Assembly (NCBI GenBank): GCA_024636075.1
Contig: JAGXHS010000094.1
Span: 1-5,413 of the forward strand
Length of the DNA: 5,413 nt
Direction of reading: 5' to 3'
Source of the DNA: Propionibacteriaceae bacterium
GTDB taxonomy: Bacteria; Actinomycetota; Actinomycetes; Propionibacteriales; Propionibacteriaceae
A model generated the notes under the pieces. The model did no database searches, was not told the origin of the DNA, and was given only the letters and a program-made list of their open reading frames with translations. Positions 5,047 to 5,413 of the stretch are shown piece by piece; position 1 is the first letter of the stretch; every line of letters begins with the position of its first letter. The translations under genes and the position numbers were made by a program.

Positions 5047-5413
5047 CAACCCTGATCACGTGGCCCGATTTCATGAACCCGGGCAGGTTGTGAGCGCTCG
5101 CGGCTCTTCCACTGCTGATCATCGCCTACTTGGTGATCCTGCGACTCAAAGGACGCACCGGGATCCGTTTCACCAACACCGGTGTGTTGGCAGCGATCCT
5201 GCCCAAGCAGTCCCAGTGGCGTCGACACGTCGCCGTCGCGATGTCGTTGTGTTCGCTGGTGGCACTGGCCTTGGCCTGGGCGCGGCCGCTCGGGGTGGAG
5301 AACGTGCCACGGGAACGCGCCACGATCGTCGTGGTGATCGACGCCTCGCTGTCCATGGAGGCCACCGACGTGAAGCCCAATCGACTGGACGCCGCCAAGG
5401 AGGCCGCCACCGC
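5043..5413 (+). CDS. VWA-domain membrane protein (Rv1481/BatA-like), partial, interrupted by in-frame TGA at codon 17
   Basis: The frame starts with ATG overlapping the DUF58 stop (ATGA), reads 16 codons (MTTLITWPDFMNPGRL), meets TGA at 5091-5093, and then continues open for 106 codons to the right edge with family-typical sequence. Numbered through the stop: first membrane helix about 16-33, the basic stretch RLKGRTGIRF (34-43), second helix about 63-80, ARP (80-82), VPRERATIVVVIDASLSM (88-105) with the MIDAS start D100-x-S102-x-S104, then EATDVKPNRL (106-115). Family members are about 320-340 residues, with an extracytoplasmic VWA domain between membrane helices. Relatives, as I recall them, read P-x-x-LW at the first helix, so the TGA is probably a TGG-to-TGA change or a base-call error. 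If real, restart codons (TTG 5130, GTG 5133, ATG 5241) lack ribosome-binding sites and would remove part or all of helix one. It could therefore be a pseudogene. Confidence 0.88.
5091..5093 (+). other. In-frame TGA stop at codon 17 of the VWA gene
   Basis: The triplet follows TTG and precedes GCG CTC GCG in a frame whose protein homology runs on both sides without a shift. The expected residue is Trp. Other genes here end in TGA and encode Trp as TGG, including codon 7 of this same gene, so a changed genetic code is not supported. Confidence 0.9.

Noticed and set aside
3197..5049. Two long minus-strand frames (3197-4207 and 3997-5049)
   Set aside because: Both are His/Arg/Gly-rich shadows lying antisense to the MoxR and DUF58 genes and have no recognisable domain.
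5091..5110. TGA as selenocysteine or Trp by recoding
   Set aside because: VWA proteins of this family have no redox-active site at this place, only a small palindrome (GAGCGCTC) overlaps the stop rather than a convincing SECIS, and the other genes use TGA as stop and TGG for Trp.

Overview
The window looks like the chromosome of a high-GC actinobacterium. The codons are strongly G/C-ending. The Rv1479-Rv1480-Rv1481-type order (MoxR ATPase, DUF58 protein, VWA membrane protein) is the one known from mycobacteria and other Actinomycetota, and a Tat-type lipoprotein signal fits as well. I cannot name the genus. All complete genes end in TGA and encode Trp as TGG, so the standard code applies.

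Layout. A divergent intergenic region (about 2677-2863) separates two blocks. Leftward (minus strand) there is a single-pass membrane protein with a degenerate kinase-like cytoplasmic part and a Pro/Ser/Gly-rich tail (2667-1726). A Cof-type HAD phosphatase follows one base after its stop (1724-918). After a 140-bp gap with a possible promoter comes the N-terminal 259 residues of a family-5 peptide-type ABC transporter substrate-binding lipoprotein (777 to beyond the left edge).

Rightward (plus strand) lies a tight operon: a MoxR-family AAA+ ATPase (2864-3970), a DUF58 protein two bases later (3973-5046), and a VWA protein whose ATG overlaps the DUF58 stop (5043 to beyond the right edge). The VWA gene has a good ribosome-binding site and start but carries an in-frame TGA at codon 17, where homologues as I recall them have Trp. 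This is the most striking anomaly in the window.

How the genes may work together. In known systems MoxR ATPases act as chaperone-like or metal-insertion ATPases on partner proteins with VWA domains. DUF58 and membrane-anchored VWA proteins are their usual neighbours, with roles in envelope integrity and stress. The divergent membrane protein could sense or couple to this system, but that rests on position only. The intergenic region holds three consecutive short inverted repeats, a duplicated G-run/CCCCGGG element and a palindrome over a candidate -10 box, which suggests real regulatory content. No tRNA, rRNA, CRISPR array, transposase or other mobile element was seen.
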